From ZC4RG20 sp964518995 (GTDB lineage: Bacteria; Pseudomonadota; Gammaproteobacteria; Steroidobacterales; Rariloculaceae), in NCBI GenBank assembly GCA_964518995.1, contig CAZFJU010000033.1, positions 1-25,797 of the forward strand: a stretch of DNA of 25,797 bases. The letters are read 5' to 3'. Positions 12,950 to 21,942 of this stretch are shown in pieces. The position numbers were made by a program, and so were the translations under genes. The stretch's first letter is position 1; each line of letters starts with the position of its first letter. The notes below the pieces were generated by a model. It worked only from the letters and a program-made list of their open reading frames with translations. It had not been told where the DNA came from and ran no database searches.

Positions 12950-13651
12950 ATGAGTGCGCTGCTGCGCGGCGTCGACGCGCTTACGTTCGACTTCTTCAAC
13001 ACGCTCGTATTTCATCGCGAGGGTCACGGCCGCGGCCGTGCGCTGATGGAGTACCTGACGGCGAGAGGGTTCGAGTGCGCGCCGTGGCGGCACGAGATCC
13101 TGTACGCGCTGTTCGACGGCTACGAGCGCGTCGGCGACCCGGCGTCGGCCGAGGAGGCGCGGGCGCAACGCGTCGCGCTCGCGGAGCGGGTATTCGAGCA
13201 GCTTTCGATCGCGGCGCCGGCGGACGAGGCGGCGCGCCATGCCGATGAGGTCTGGGATCGGCTGGGGCCGGCGTGCCTTGAGATCTTTCCGGAGGTGCCG
13301 GCAACGTTAGCGGCGCTCCGTGCGCGCGGCTTGCCGCTCGCGATCGTTTCGAATTGGCCGTGCGGGCTCAGCCATTTCTGCCGTGTGCTCGGCCTGGCTG
13401 CCCCATTCGACGCAATCCTGTGCTCGGCGGAGGTGGGCGCCGCTAAGCCGGATGGCAAAATATTCGCAGCGGCGAGCGCGCAGCTCGGCATCGACCCCGG
13501 CCGGATTCTGCATGTCGGGGACACCGTTATCGACGATTACGAAGGCGCCCGGGCTGCCGGCTTTCGTGCGGCGCTGATCGATCGGGAGCGCGGCACCGAC
13601 GGGCGCACCGAGCCGGTGCTGGGGCGGCTCGACGAGTTGCTGGCAGTCTGA
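12950..13651 (+). CDS. HAD-superfamily hydrolase
   Basis: The 233-residue protein begins MSALLRGVDALTFDFFNTLV. D14 in DFFNTLV is the nucleophile of motif I. The residue two positions later is F, not the D that phosphatases use as acid, so this is nearer to the haloacid-dehalogenase-like branch (DxYGT) than to classical phosphatases. Motif II is LAIVSNWP, motif III contains AAKPDGKIF and motif IV HVGDTVIDDYEGAR. The ATG at 12950 is chosen over one at 12914 because the HAD fold begins directly after it; neither has a strong ribosome site. It lies 67 bases after ligI and 13 bases before the amidohydrolase, so it is probably in the same transcript. The substrate is unknown. Confidence 0.8.
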   Translation: MSALLRGVDALTFDFFNTLVFHREGHGRGRALMEYLTARGFECAPWRHEILYALFDGYERVGDPASAEEARAQRVALAERVFEQLSIAAPADEAARHADEVWDRLGPACLEIFPEVPATLAALRARGLPLAIVSNWPCGLSHFCRVLGLAAPFDAILCSAEVGAAKPDGKIFAAASAQLGIDPGRILHVGDTVIDDYEGARAAGFRAALIDRERGTDGRTEPVLGRLDELLAV

Positions 13652-13664
13652 TGGGGAGAAAAAT

Positions 13665-14915
13665 ATGGCGATGACGAAAGATATTCGGATCACATCATCG
13701 ATCCGGCATGCGGCCGGTCTTGCGTTCTTTGCATCGATGGCGGTGCTCGGCGCGGCGTCCGCCGCGGCGCAGGATGTCGCGATTACCAATGTGCGCATCG
13801 TGGTCGGTGACGGCTCGGTGATCGACTCGGGCACGATCATCGTGCGCGACGGGCGCATTGCCGAGGTCGGGGCGGGGATGCTCGATGCGGCCGGGCTCGA
13901 GACGATCGACGCCGCCGGCCTGAGCGCATTGCCGGGCTTCATCGATGCACACCGGCATATCAACACCGGGCCCAACGAGCTGGAGGAGATGCAGGCGCTG
14001 CTCGAGGCGGGCTATACGACGATTCTTTCCGGCGGCGGCCCGGCAGACGGCAACCTCGTGCTCCGCGACCGCATCGAAAGTGGCGAGATCAACGGTCCGC
14101 GGATTATTCCATCGGGGCGCATCGCCCTTGCCGACCACACGCCGGATTCCGCACGCGCAGCCGTGCGTGCGCTCGCGGAGATGGGCGTCGAATGGACGGG
14201 CGAGATCTCGTTGACGCCCGAGCCGCGCCCGAGCGTTCACGAGATCGAGGTGCTGAGAGCCGTCGTCGACGAGGCAGCGAAGGTCGGCGTGACCGTGCAG
14301 GTCCACGCAGTCAGCACGCCGGCGATGGTGGCGGCGGTCGAGGCCGGCGTCCGACGGCTCGTTCACCTGCCGAACAAGGACTTTGTCGACCGCGATGCGG
14401 CGCAGATGCTCGCGGCGACCGATACGCTGATTCTCGCGACGATCGGTTTCGGCGCGCCGCTCTTCGGCGTCTTCGCCGACGATAACGTGCCGCGTTTTCG
14501 CGACGGTAACGCGTGGCCGGAGTCGATCGCAGGTGCGAATCGTGACGCGCAGGGACGGGCGCAAGGCAACGAGATCGGCTTCACGATCGTGAACGCGCGC
14601 ACGGTCTGGGACGAGGGCGTCGTGCTCGGCTATTGCACCGATACGCGCTATGACCCGCTCGCGGGCCTGCAGCACGAGCTCGAGTCGTACAATGTGATGT
14701 TCTCGATGCCGGATATCGTTCAGCTGATGGGGCCGAACACTGCAGCGTACATCAACATGGAAGACGAGCTCGGCACGCTCGAGGTTGGCAAGCTCGCGGA
14801 TATCGTGCTCGTCGACGGCGACCCGATGGAAGGCTATTGGCACATGCTAAAGGCGCGTATCGTGCTGAAGGAAGGCGCCGTCGTCGTGGATGAGCGGGCT
14901 GCCGAAGGCGCCTGA
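13665..14915 (+). CDS. Secreted amidohydrolase
   Basis: The 416-residue protein has a signal peptide (hydrophobic stretch about residues 15-32, cleavage likely after ASAAA at about 35), so the enzyme is periplasmic or exported. The metal-dependent amidohydrolase domain shows H96 and H98 in GFIDAHRHIN, then EWTGEISL where many relatives have the carboxylated lysine, VTVQVHAVST, RRLVHLPNK and the aspartate in GYCTDTRYDP. The C-terminal LGTLEVGKLADIVLVDGDPM is the closing strand typical of imidazolonepropionase- and prolidase-like amidohydrolases. A GGGGAGAA site precedes the ATG. It could hydrolyse a cyclic amide, lactone or dipeptide; its link to the lig genes is only by position. Confidence 0.85.
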   Translation: MAMTKDIRITSSIRHAAGLAFFASMAVLGAASAAAQDVAITNVRIVVGDGSVIDSGTIIVRDGRIAEVGAGMLDAAGLETIDAAGLSALPGFIDAHRHINTGPNELEEMQALLEAGYTTILSGGGPADGNLVLRDRIESGEINGPRIIPSGRIALADHTPDSARAAVRALAEMGVEWTGEISLTPEPRPSVHEIEVLRAVVDEAAKVGVTVQVHAVSTPAMVAAVEAGVRRLVHLPNKDFVDRDAAQMLAATDTLILATIGFGAPLFGVFADDNVPRFRDGNAWPESIAGANRDAQGRAQGNEIGFTIVNARTVWDEGVVLGYCTDTRYDPLAGLQHELESYNVMFSMPDIVQLMGPNTAAYINMEDELGTLEVGKLADIVLVDGDPMEGYWHMLKARIVLKEGAVVVDERAAEGA

Positions 14916-14938
14916 GCCCGCCGAAGGCGCCTGAGCTC
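14901..14938 (+). repeat. 19-base tandem duplication spanning a stop codon
   Basis: GCCGAAGGCGCCTGAGC occurs twice with a period of 19 bases (14901-14917 and 14920-14936). The first copy contains the amidohydrolase stop codon, so the second lies just outside the gene. This is a recent slip-type duplication with no effect on the protein. Confidence 0.75.
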
Positions 14939-14944
14939 GCGGCC

Positions 14945-14960
14945 GGCGGCGTTAGCCGCC
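14945..14960. terminator. Hairpin between convergent amidohydrolase and modC
   Basis: GGCGGC-GTTA-GCCGCC is a perfect 6-base-pair stem in the gap between the two convergent genes and includes the modC stop codon (14952-14954). No T run follows on either strand, so it may only pause polymerase or stabilise RNA ends. Confidence 0.35.
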
Positions 14961-16052
14961 CCCTGCGTCGCCGAGGCCGCGATTCTCGAGCACGACGCTC
15001 TTGATCAGCGCCCAGACCTCGCGGCCTGCGGCAAGCTCGAGCTCGTCGAACGCTTCGCGAGTGATGCGTGAACGCAGACGGGCGTCGCCGACCGCGAGCA
15101 CCAGCTCGACATCAACCGGCCCGGCGAGATCGATGTCGAGCACGGTGGCGGCGAGGATGTTACGAATGCTGATGCGCCGCGGCTTCTCTGTCGCGATGGC
15201 CACGTCGCGCGCATGAATCCGCAGCCGCACGCGCGTGCCGGCCTGGACGCCGGCGAGAGGCACGCGGAGCGGCTGTCCGCCGAGCAGGAGCGTCGCCATT
15301 CCGGCCTCGGCATGCGCAACGTCGGCCTCGATCAAGGTGCCGGCGTCGCGCCGGCCGGTGACCGGCCACAGGTCGATTCTCTCGAGAATCTCGGCGACCG
15401 GCCCGCGGCCCGCCACGCGGCCTTCGTTGAGCAGCACGACTTGCGCCGCGAGGCGCGCGACCTCGTCGATGCTGTGCGTGACGTACAGGACCGGCAGGGC
15501 GAACGTGTCCGGAAGACGCTCGATGTACGGCAGGATCTCCGTTTTTCTGCCCACGTCGAGCGATGACATCGGCTCGTCCATCAGCAGCAGACGAGGGTTC
15601 GACAGCAGCGCCCGGCCCATCGCCACACGCTGCTGCTCGCCGCCGGACAGCGAAGTCGGCCGCCGCGGCAGCAGCGGCGTGAGGTCGAGCGCTGCGACGA
15701 CGTCGTCGAAGCGAACGGCCTCCGGCCCCGCATGCGCCGCGACGCGTCGGGCGCCGAACCTGAGGTTGCGCTCGACATCGAGGTGTGGGAACAGGCGACC
15801 GTCCTGAAAAACGAAGCCGACGCGGCGCCGATGCGCCGGCACGCACACACCGGGTGCGAGCCAGGTCTCGCCGTCGAAGGCGACCGAGCCGGCGGCGTCG
15901 CCCTCGAGGCCGCTGATGATGCGCAGCAGGGTCGTCTTGCCGGAGCCGCTCGGGCCGAATAGCGCGGTGATGCCGCCGAGCTCGAGACGTTCACGCGTCT
16001 CGAGCGCGAACCTGCCGCGGCGCAGTCGAACGTCCAGCTCGAGCTCAGCCAA
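14952..16052 (-). CDS. modC: Molybdate ABC transporter ATP-binding protein
   Basis: The 366-residue protein is an ABC ATPase with a C-terminal regulatory domain, as in ModC. Walker A is GPSGSGKT (33-40), the signature LSGGEQQR is at 135-142, Walker B is LLLMDEP (155-161) and the switch histidine is H193 in VTHS. The C-terminal part (residues 260-350) with VRLRIHARDVAIAT, NILAATVLDIDLAG, DVELVLAVG and REVWALIKSVVLEN is the TOBE/MOP domain that binds molybdate or tungstate. It energises molybdate uptake together with ModB, with which it overlaps by 8 bases. The periplasmic binding protein ModA is not next to it. Confidence 0.92.
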   Translation of the reverse strand: MAELELDVRLRRGRFALETRERLELGGITALFGPSGSGKTTLLRIISGLEGDAAGSVAFDGETWLAPGVCVPAHRRRVGFVFQDGRLFPHLDVERNLRFGARRVAAHAGPEAVRFDDVVAALDLTPLLPRRPTSLSGGEQQRVAMGRALLSNPRLLLMDEPMSSLDVGRKTEILPYIERLPDTFALPVLYVTHSIDEVARLAAQVVLLNEGRVAGRGPVAEILERIDLWPVTGRRDAGTLIEADVAHAEAGMATLLLGGQPLRVPLAGVQAGTRVRLRIHARDVAIATEKPRRISIRNILAATVLDIDLAGPVDVELVLAVGDARLRSRITREAFDELELAAGREVWALIKSVVLENRGLGDAGGG

Positions 16053-16734
16053 CGGTATATCCGGCGCCGAGCGGCATGCGGCGATTGATCACATAGACGG
16101 CGAGCAGCACGAGAAACGAGAACACGAGCAGGCCCGCCGAGAGCGCGTGAGCCTGGCCGTACTCGAGCGTCTCGACATGCTCGAAAATGGCGATCGAGAC
16201 GACGCGTGTTTCTCCCGGGATGCTCCCGCCTACCATGAGCACCACACCGAATTCGCCGAGCGTGTGGGCGAACACGAGGACGATCGCCGAGACATAGCCG
16301 CGCAAGGCCATCGGCGACGCGACCCGGAAGAACGTCTCGAGCGGGGAGGCGCCTAGCGTCGCGGCCGCTTCGAGCGGCCCGCGGCCGACGCGCTCGAATG
16401 CGCCCTGCAACGGTTGCACAGCGAACGGAAACGAATAGACGATCGACGCAATGACGAGCCCGGTGAACGAGAAGGTGAGCGTCGTGTCGGTAAGCTCGAG
16501 CCACCAGCGGCCGATCACGCCGCTCGGCGCAAGCAGGATCAGCAGATAGAAGCCGAGCACGGTCGGCGGCAGCACCAGCGGTAACGCGGTCACGGCTTCG
16601 ACCATTGCTCGCCAACGCACGCGGGTGAACGCGAGCCACCAGGCGAGCGGGGTTGCGATCACGAGCAGAGCGACGACGGTGGCGCTCGCGAGCTTGAGGC
16701 TGAGCCATACGGGCCCGAGCTCGAGTTCCTGCAT
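16045..16734 (-). CDS. modB: Molybdate ABC transporter permease
   Basis: The 229-residue membrane protein begins MQELELGPVWLSLKLASATV and has five or six transmembrane segments, including LPLVLPPTVLGFYLLILLAP. The EAA loop that docks onto ModC is visible as EAAATLGASPLETFFRVASP followed by AHTLGEFGVVLMVGG. These are typical ModB features. The ATG at 16734 is used because an earlier in-frame ATG at 16896 gives an unlikely leader overlapping the divergent ubiX. The modBC pair is probably one transcript, starting in the 136-base gap shared with ubiX. Confidence 0.92.
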   Translation of the reverse strand: MQELELGPVWLSLKLASATVVALLVIATPLAWWLAFTRVRWRAMVEAVTALPLVLPPTVLGFYLLILLAPSGVIGRWWLELTDTTLTFSFTGLVIASIVYSFPFAVQPLQGAFERVGRGPLEAAATLGASPLETFFRVASPMALRGYVSAIVLVFAHTLGEFGVVLMVGGSIPGETRVVSIAIFEHVETLEYGQAHALSAGLLVFSFLVLLAVYVINRRMPLGAGYTVG

Positions 16735-16870
16735 GGCGGCTCCGGCAGAGTCGGCGGCTGCCGAACGTCGCGGCGAATGTAGCCACGGACGGCGCGCGCT
16801 TGTCAACGGAGCGGCGCTCGGGGAGCGTGCTATTCTGCGGCAACATGTTCGACACGGCAGTTGCTCCAGC

Positions 16871-17458
16871 ATGACCCGACGGATCGTCATCGCCATGACC
16901 GGTGCGAGCGGGGCCGTCTACGGCGTTCGTCTGCTCGAGACGCTGCGGGAGATCGACGGCATAGAGACCCACCTGGTCGTCACCCGCGCAGCCGTGCTGA
17001 ATATCGCTGCGGAGCTCCCCACCCCGCGGCGGACGATCGAGCAGCTTGCCGATGTCGTCCACTCCGATCGCGATATCGGCGCGAGCATCGCGAGCGGTTC
17101 GTTTCGCACCGACGGCATGGTCATCGCGCCTTGCTCGATGAAGACGCTCGCGGCGATCGCGACGGGAGTGACGGACAGCCTCGTCTCTCGCGCTGCGGAC
17201 GTCGCGTTCAAGGAGCGGCGCCGCGTCGTGCTGATGGTTCGCGAAAGCCCACTCCATCTCGTGCACCTGCGCAACATGCTGACCGTCACCGAGATGGGCG
17301 GCATCGTTTGTCCGCCGATGCCGGCCTTCTATGCGAAGCTCGAATCGATCGACGCGATGATCGATCAAAGCGTCGGCCGCGTGCTGGATCTTCTCGGCAT
17401 TGAATCGTCGCTCGTCCGGCGCTGGGGCGGCTTGAAGGCTGAGCTGGGCGAGGACTGA
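16871..17458 (+). CDS. ubiX: UbiX-like flavin prenyltransferase
   Basis: The 195-residue protein matches UbiX/Pad1: MTRRIVIAMTGASGAVYGVR at the N-terminus, with the TGASG phosphate-binding motif at 10-14, then GSFRTDGMVIAPCSMKTLAA and RRRVVLMVRESPLHLVHLRN followed by GGIVCPPMPAFY. UbiX prenylates FMN with dimethylallyl phosphate to make the prFMN cofactor of UbiD-type decarboxylases, in ubiquinone synthesis or in aromatic-acid decarboxylation. No ubiD is in the window. The ATG at 16871 is the position where homologues start; an earlier in-frame start at 16625 would run through the modB start region. It is divergent from modBC and followed by the TonB receptor 98 bases on. Confidence 0.9.
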   Translation: MTRRIVIAMTGASGAVYGVRLLETLREIDGIETHLVVTRAAVLNIAAELPTPRRTIEQLADVVHSDRDIGASIASGSFRTDGMVIAPCSMKTLAAIATGVTDSLVSRAADVAFKERRRVVLMVRESPLHLVHLRNMLTVTEMGGIVCPPMPAFYAKLESIDAMIDQSVGRVLDLLGIESSLVRRWGGLKAELGED

Positions 17459-17556
17459 CCGGCTGCTGCTATAGGCGATCACGCCCGTACAATTCCTTGG
17501 CGCCGGCCACTAGGCTACCGACGGTACCCCGCTCGGTTGGGGCTGAAGGAGGAATC

Positions 17557-20500
17557 ATGACCAGCGAGTCGATCGCTGCCAGGGTGCTTCGGCCTTCTGT
17601 GCTCGCATCCGCGATCTCGGCGCTGCTTGTTACGTCCGGAAGCGCGTATGCGCAACGCGACGAGGGCGTCGAAGAGGTCGTCGTCACGGGCTCGCGCATC
17701 GTCCGGCGCGATTTCGTGGCGAACAGCCCGATCATGACCGTGGACGAATCGCGCTTCCAGGAGTCGAGCACGATCGCGATGGAATCGGTGCTCAACCAGA
17801 TGCCGCAGTTCATTCCGGCGGTCACCCAGTTTCAGACGGTACCGGCGGGCCAATTGTCGAACAACGGCGACCCCGCCACGACGCCGAGCGCGGCGACGGT
17901 CAGCCTGCGCGGCCTCGGGACGAACCGGAACCTGGTGCTGTTGAACGGCCGGCGTGCAATGCCGATCGATGCTTCGATGACGGTCGATATCAACGGTATC
18001 CCGAGCGCGGCCATTGCTCGGGTCGAGACGATCACCGGCGGCGCCTCATCGGTGTACGGCGCCGACGCCGTGGCCGGCGTGGTCAACTTCGTGCTCAAGG
18101 ACGACTTCGAAGGCTTCGACGCCGACCTTCAGTACGGCATCACCGAAGAAGGCGATGCCGAGGAGTGGAAAATCTCGACGTTGTTCGGCGCGAGCTTTGG
18201 CAGCAACAGCAACGTTATGATCGGCCTCGAGCGTTACGAGCGCGGCCAGGTGCTGCAGCAGGATCGGGACTTCTATCTCGAAGGCTGGGAAGACACCGGC
18301 TCCACCGGCGGGCAGCAGGTGTTCTACACGGCGCCGTACGCTGCCTCGGACCCCGAGAACCCGTTTTCGCCGGCCGCGGTCGAAGCGGTGTTCGGACGGG
18401 GCGGTGTCGAGAATACCGGCAACTTCTATCTCAATGCGGACGGCTCGCTGTACAAGACCACTCCGGACGGCAATTTCCGCTACAACGGCCCGACGCGCAC
18501 CGCCGACGGCAAAAGGTATCGATATATCCTCGATAGCAGCGGCAACCTCACCGAGAACTGGATTGATCAGCAACACTCGGCGCCGCTGAGCCGCAGCTCG
18601 ATGTTCGGCCGAGGCCGCATCGAGATCGCTGATAATGTGGCGGCCTTCGGCCAGCTCCTGCTTGCGGAGTCCAAGAGCGAGAGCCGGGAACGGATCGTCG
18701 GGATGATCGGCGGCTGGGGCGGCACGGTGCCGCACGGCAGCGACATCTATGCGCCGTCCGTCGACGCCAACGGTAATACTCTGCTGGACTACCAGCCCGG
18801 GGGGCGGTTCGGGCTCAACTGCGGTCCCGTAGGCGGCTGCACGAACTCGGAAACCTGGCCGAAGTCGCCTGAGCTGCAGACGCTGCTCGACAGCCGGGCG
18901 GACCCTGGAGCACCCGTGTCGGTCGGCACGGCAACGCCATGGTTCGGCAATCTCAAGAATACGGTCACGACGCTCACGTATCAGTTCCTCGGCGGCGTCG
19001 AGGGTGATTTGCCCGTGCGCGACTGGACATGGGAGGCCTACGTCTCTTCCGGCGTGTCGACGACCGAGAATGAGCTCGTCGGCTCGACCTCGACACAGCG
19101 CTGGCGCTATGTCATTAGTCAGCCGAACTACGGTACCGGGCTGTTCCAGCAAGGCAATGAACCGGGCGACGGGTTCGGCGCCGGTTTCCTGGAGTGCACG
19201 AGCGGCTTCCAGTTTCTAGGGCAGGCTGAGGTGTACTACCACCCCGGGACGGGCCTCTCCACCGGCAGGCCGTCGGCGGATTGCCTCGCCGCGACGGGGC
19301 TCACGTACGCGCTGAACGGCCGGCTCGAGCAGACGATCGTGGAGGCGAACGTGCAAGGCACCCTCGCCGATCTGCCGGCCGGTGAGCTTGCCTTCGCGCT
19401 CGGCGTCAGCGACCGCGAGAACGATTTCCGCTGGTTCGCGCCGCCGATCAGCTCGCCGCAGTCGATCTTCGATCTGCCGGCCGGCCAGTATCCGCGCAGC
19501 GAGACGACAGGCACGATTGGAGCGACCGAGATCTACGGCGAGTTGCTCGTTCCGCTGGTGGCCGACAAGCCGTTCGCCCGGCGCATGAATCTCGAGCTTG
19601 GCTATCGATATAGCGACAATGATCCGACGGATAGCGTCGAGTCGTACAAGGCGCTGCTCGACTGGCAGGTCCACGATCGCATCCGTCTGCGCGGCGGTCA
19701 CCAAGTCGCGAACCGCGCGCCAAACGTCGCCGAGCTGTTCCAGAACGAAGTGCAGAGCTTGTTCGTCCGGTTCAACGGCGATTGGTGCTCGGACTTGAAT
19801 CCAGCCAACCCGCTGAGCGCGAATCCGAACCTGAACCCGAACGCGGCGCAGGTGCGTGCGATCTGCACCCAGCTGATGGGGCCGACGGGCGCGGCGATCT
19901 ACTACGCCAATCCGGACCGGTCGGACGACGCGTTGAATTTCGTGTGGGCCTTCGTCGAGGGCAACCCGAATGTCGAGCATGAGACGGCCTCGACGACGAC
20001 GGCCGGCATCGTCGCGGACATCACGGATTCGATCACGCTGACGGCGGATTACTGGTCGATCAAGATCAACGACATGATTTCGCCGCAGGACCCCGATGCG
20101 GTATACCAGCAATGCCTGTCCCCACAGGCGAATCCCACTTTCGATCCCAATGCGCCCGCATGCCTCGCGATCGTTCGCGACCCGGGCACCGGCGGCCAAG
20201 GTCTTCTGAGCACGTTCTATACGAACCAGGGCGCCGTCAACTTCGCGGGCTGGGATCTCGCGCTGAACTGGTCGCGCGATGTCGGTCCGGGGCGGCTCGG
20301 CGTCGATGCGACGGCCACGATTCTGACCAAGGCCGAGACGCGCGTCGGCCCCTCTTCGCCGTGGAACGATTGGGTCGGGACCTCCGGGCCCACGGACCTG
20401 ATCGGCCTGAACGGCTGGTCGTACGATTATCGAACGTTCGTGTCGACGAATTACAACGCCGGCAACTGGACCGGGACGCTGCGCTGGCGGCACCTGCCGA

Positions 20501-20754
20501 GCATCGAATCGGAGGGGGCGCGCGCACCGGGCAGCACGTTCGAGCCGACGGATAGCTACAACATATTCGACTTCGCGGGCCGCTGGACGACGGGCGGCAA
20601 CTGGGCGCTGCGGTTCGGTATCGATAACCTGTTCAACGTCGACCCGGAACGGACCTTCCGGCAGGCGGACGACACGGCTACAGGGATGACCAACGAGAAC
20701 TTCTACGACATTCTCGGCCGTCGGTACTACGTCGGCTTCGCTATTCAGCTGTAG
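17557..20754 (+). CDS. TonB-dependent outer-membrane receptor
   Basis: The 1065-residue protein has a signal peptide ending SGSAYA (cleavage near 32), a TonB box EEVVVTGSR (39-47) and a plug domain with PSAATVSLRGLGTNRNLVLL then NGRRAMPID, VETITGGASSVYGADAVAGV and VNFVLKDDFEG. The C-terminal part is a 22-strand barrel rich in aromatic girdle residues. Barrel marks include HQVANRAPNVAELF, FTNQGAVNFAGWDLALNW-type strands, FGIDNLFNVDPERTF and the final YYVGFAIQL. It imports a large or scarce substrate through the outer membrane using TonB energy; the substrate is unknown. A strong AAGGAGG site supports the ATG at 17557. It stands alone, between ubiX and the convergent radical SAM gene. Confidence 0.93.
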   Translation: MTSESIAARVLRPSVLASAISALLVTSGSAYAQRDEGVEEVVVTGSRIVRRDFVANSPIMTVDESRFQESSTIAMESVLNQMPQFIPAVTQFQTVPAGQLSNNGDPATTPSAATVSLRGLGTNRNLVLLNGRRAMPIDASMTVDINGIPSAAIARVETITGGASSVYGADAVAGVVNFVLKDDFEGFDADLQYGITEEGDAEEWKISTLFGASFGSNSNVMIGLERYERGQVLQQDRDFYLEGWEDTGSTGGQQVFYTAPYAASDPENPFSPAAVEAVFGRGGVENTGNFYLNADGSLYKTTPDGNFRYNGPTRTADGKRYRYILDSSGNLTENWIDQQHSAPLSRSSMFGRGRIEIADNVAAFGQLLLAESKSESRERIVGMIGGWGGTVPHGSDIYAPSVDANGNTLLDYQPGGRFGLNCGPVGGCTNSETWPKSPELQTLLDSRADPGAPVSVGTATPWFGNLKNTVTTLTYQFLGGVEGDLPVRDWTWEAYVSSGVSTTENELVGSTSTQRWRYVISQPNYGTGLFQQGNEPGDGFGAGFLECTSGFQFLGQAEVYYHPGTGLSTGRPSADCLAATGLTYALNGRLEQTIVEANVQGTLADLPAGELAFALGVSDRENDFRWFAPPISSPQSIFDLPAGQYPRSETTGTIGATEIYGELLVPLVADKPFARRMNLELGYRYSDNDPTDSVESYKALLDWQVHDRIRLRGGHQVANRAPNVAELFQNEVQSLFVRFNGDWCSDLNPANPLSANPNLNPNAAQVRAICTQLMGPTGAAIYYANPDRSDDALNFVWAFVEGNPNVEHETASTTTAGIVADITDSITLTADYWSIKINDMISPQDPDAVYQQCLSPQANPTFDPNAPACLAIVRDPGTGGQGLLSTFYTNQGAVNFAGWDLALNWSRDVGPGRLGVDATATILTKAETRVGPSSPWNDWVGTSGPTDLIGLNGWSYDYRTFVSTNYNAGNWTGTLRWRHLPSIESEGARAPGSTFEPTDSYNIFDFAGRWTTGGNWALRFGIDNLFNVDPERTFRQADDTATGMTNENFYDILGRRYYVGFAIQL

Positions 20755-20755
20755 C

Positions 20756-20785
20756 CCGGTGGCGACGGCGCGGGGCGACCGCCGG
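20756..20785. terminator. Weak hairpin between convergent receptor and radical SAM genes
   Basis: CCGGTGG (20756-20762) can pair with CCGCCGG (20779-20785) with one wobble, in the 32-base gap between the two stop codons. There is no T run, so a terminator role is only possible. Confidence 0.25.
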
Positions 20786-20786
20786 C

Positions 20787-21878
20787 TCAATCGATGCCGA
20801 ACAGCCCGAGCTGATCGCCGGGCTGAGCAGGCGGCGCGAAGAGATCAGTGCGCAGCGCACCTGAGCCCGGCCGCGGCAAGCCGTGCTTGCGGCACGCGAC
20901 CTTGAAGCGCTTCGCGATCAGCTCTGCGTACGCGCCTTCGCCGCGCATGCGGCTGCCGAAGCGCGGGTCGTTGTCCCGGCCGCCGCGCATCGCCTGCACG
21001 AGGCTCATAACATGCGCGGCGCGTTGCGGGTAGTGTGCATCGAGCCATGCGCGAAACAACGTTTTGACCTCATGCGGCAGCCTGAGCATCACGTAGCCGA
21101 CGCGGCTGGCGCCGGCTTGGGCGGACGCCGCGACGAGGTGCTCGATCTCGTGATCGGTGATCGCCGGAATGACCGGCGCCACCATGACGCCGGTGGGCAC
21201 GCCGGCACCGGACAGCGCCTCAACCGCGCGCAGCCGCGCCGCGGGGCCGGCGGTGCGCGGCTCGAGGGTTCGCTTGATCTCCGGGTCGAGTGACGTGATC
21301 GAGACGGCGACCTCGACGAGATGGCTTTCCGCAAGCTCGGCGAGGAGATCGAGATCTCGCAGCACGAGCGCGCTCTTCGTGATGATCATGAACGGATGGC
21401 GGAAGTCGCGCATGACCTCGATCAGGGAGCGTGTGACCCGCTGCTGGCGCTCGATCGGCTGGTACGGATCGGTATTCGCGCCGATCACAATGGGGCTCGG
21501 CCGGTAACCCGGCTTGCGAAACGTCTCGGCGAGGCGGGCGGCCGCATCCTGCTTGTAGAAAAGCCGCGTTTCGAAGTCGAGCCCCGGCGATAGATCGACG
21601 TACGCGTGGCTCGGGCGCGCGTAGCAGTAAATGCAGCCGTGCTCGCAGCCGCGATACGGGTTGATCGAGCGCTGAAAGTTGACGTCCGGAGAATGGTTGC
21701 GCGTGATGATCGTGCGGGCCGCCTCGGGCTGGACGATGGTTTCGAGCGCGGGCAGCGGCTCTTCGAGCACGCCCCAGCCGTCGTCCTCACGCGTATGCGC
21801 GTGCAGCGCGAAGCGCCCTTCGATATTCAGCGTGGCGCCGCGCCCCTTGCGCGGCTGCTCGTGCGGGTGGTTGGGCAT
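20787..21878 (-). CDS. PA0069-family radical SAM protein
   Basis: The 363-residue protein begins MPNHPHEQPRKGRGATLNIE and has the radical-SAM cluster motif CxxxCxxC at C78, C82 and C85 in RGCEHGCIYCYARPSH. Around it, PDVNFQRSINPYRG is characteristic of the PA0069 family, related to spore photoproduct lyase-like repair enzymes. VIGANTDPYQPIERQQRVTR and PFMIITKSALVLRDLDLLAE belong to the barrel, and FGSRMRGEGAYAELIAKRF with LFAPPAQPGDQLGLFGID closes the protein. It cleaves S-adenosylmethionine to make a radical; the substrate is unknown. It is transcribed on its own, convergent with the TonB receptor, and a small unknown gene ends 64 bases upstream. Confidence 0.87.
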   Translation of the reverse strand: MPNHPHEQPRKGRGATLNIEGRFALHAHTREDDGWGVLEEPLPALETIVQPEAARTIITRNHSPDVNFQRSINPYRGCEHGCIYCYARPSHAYVDLSPGLDFETRLFYKQDAAARLAETFRKPGYRPSPIVIGANTDPYQPIERQQRVTRSLIEVMRDFRHPFMIITKSALVLRDLDLLAELAESHLVEVAVSITSLDPEIKRTLEPRTAGPAARLRAVEALSGAGVPTGVMVAPVIPAITDHEIEHLVAASAQAGASRVGYVMLRLPHEVKTLFRAWLDAHYPQRAAHVMSLVQAMRGGRDNDPRFGSRMRGEGAYAELIAKRFKVACRKHGLPRPGSGALRTDLFAPPAQPGDQLGLFGID

Positions 21879-21942
21879 ACAGCTACTGTACGCTTGGACA
21901 GCTGCGCAGGCAATGGCTGACGTTCACGCCGGCGAGCGACGC

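Noticed and set aside
13695..14843. Long minus-strand frame opposite the amidohydrolase
   Set aside because: Antisense shadow caused by GC-rich codon use; the plus-strand gene has a signal peptide and catalytic motifs.
16625..16870. N-terminal extension of ubiX from an upstream in-frame ATG
   Set aside because: It runs antisense through the modB 5' end and has no family resemblance; UbiX proteins start at the MTRRIVIAMTGASG position.
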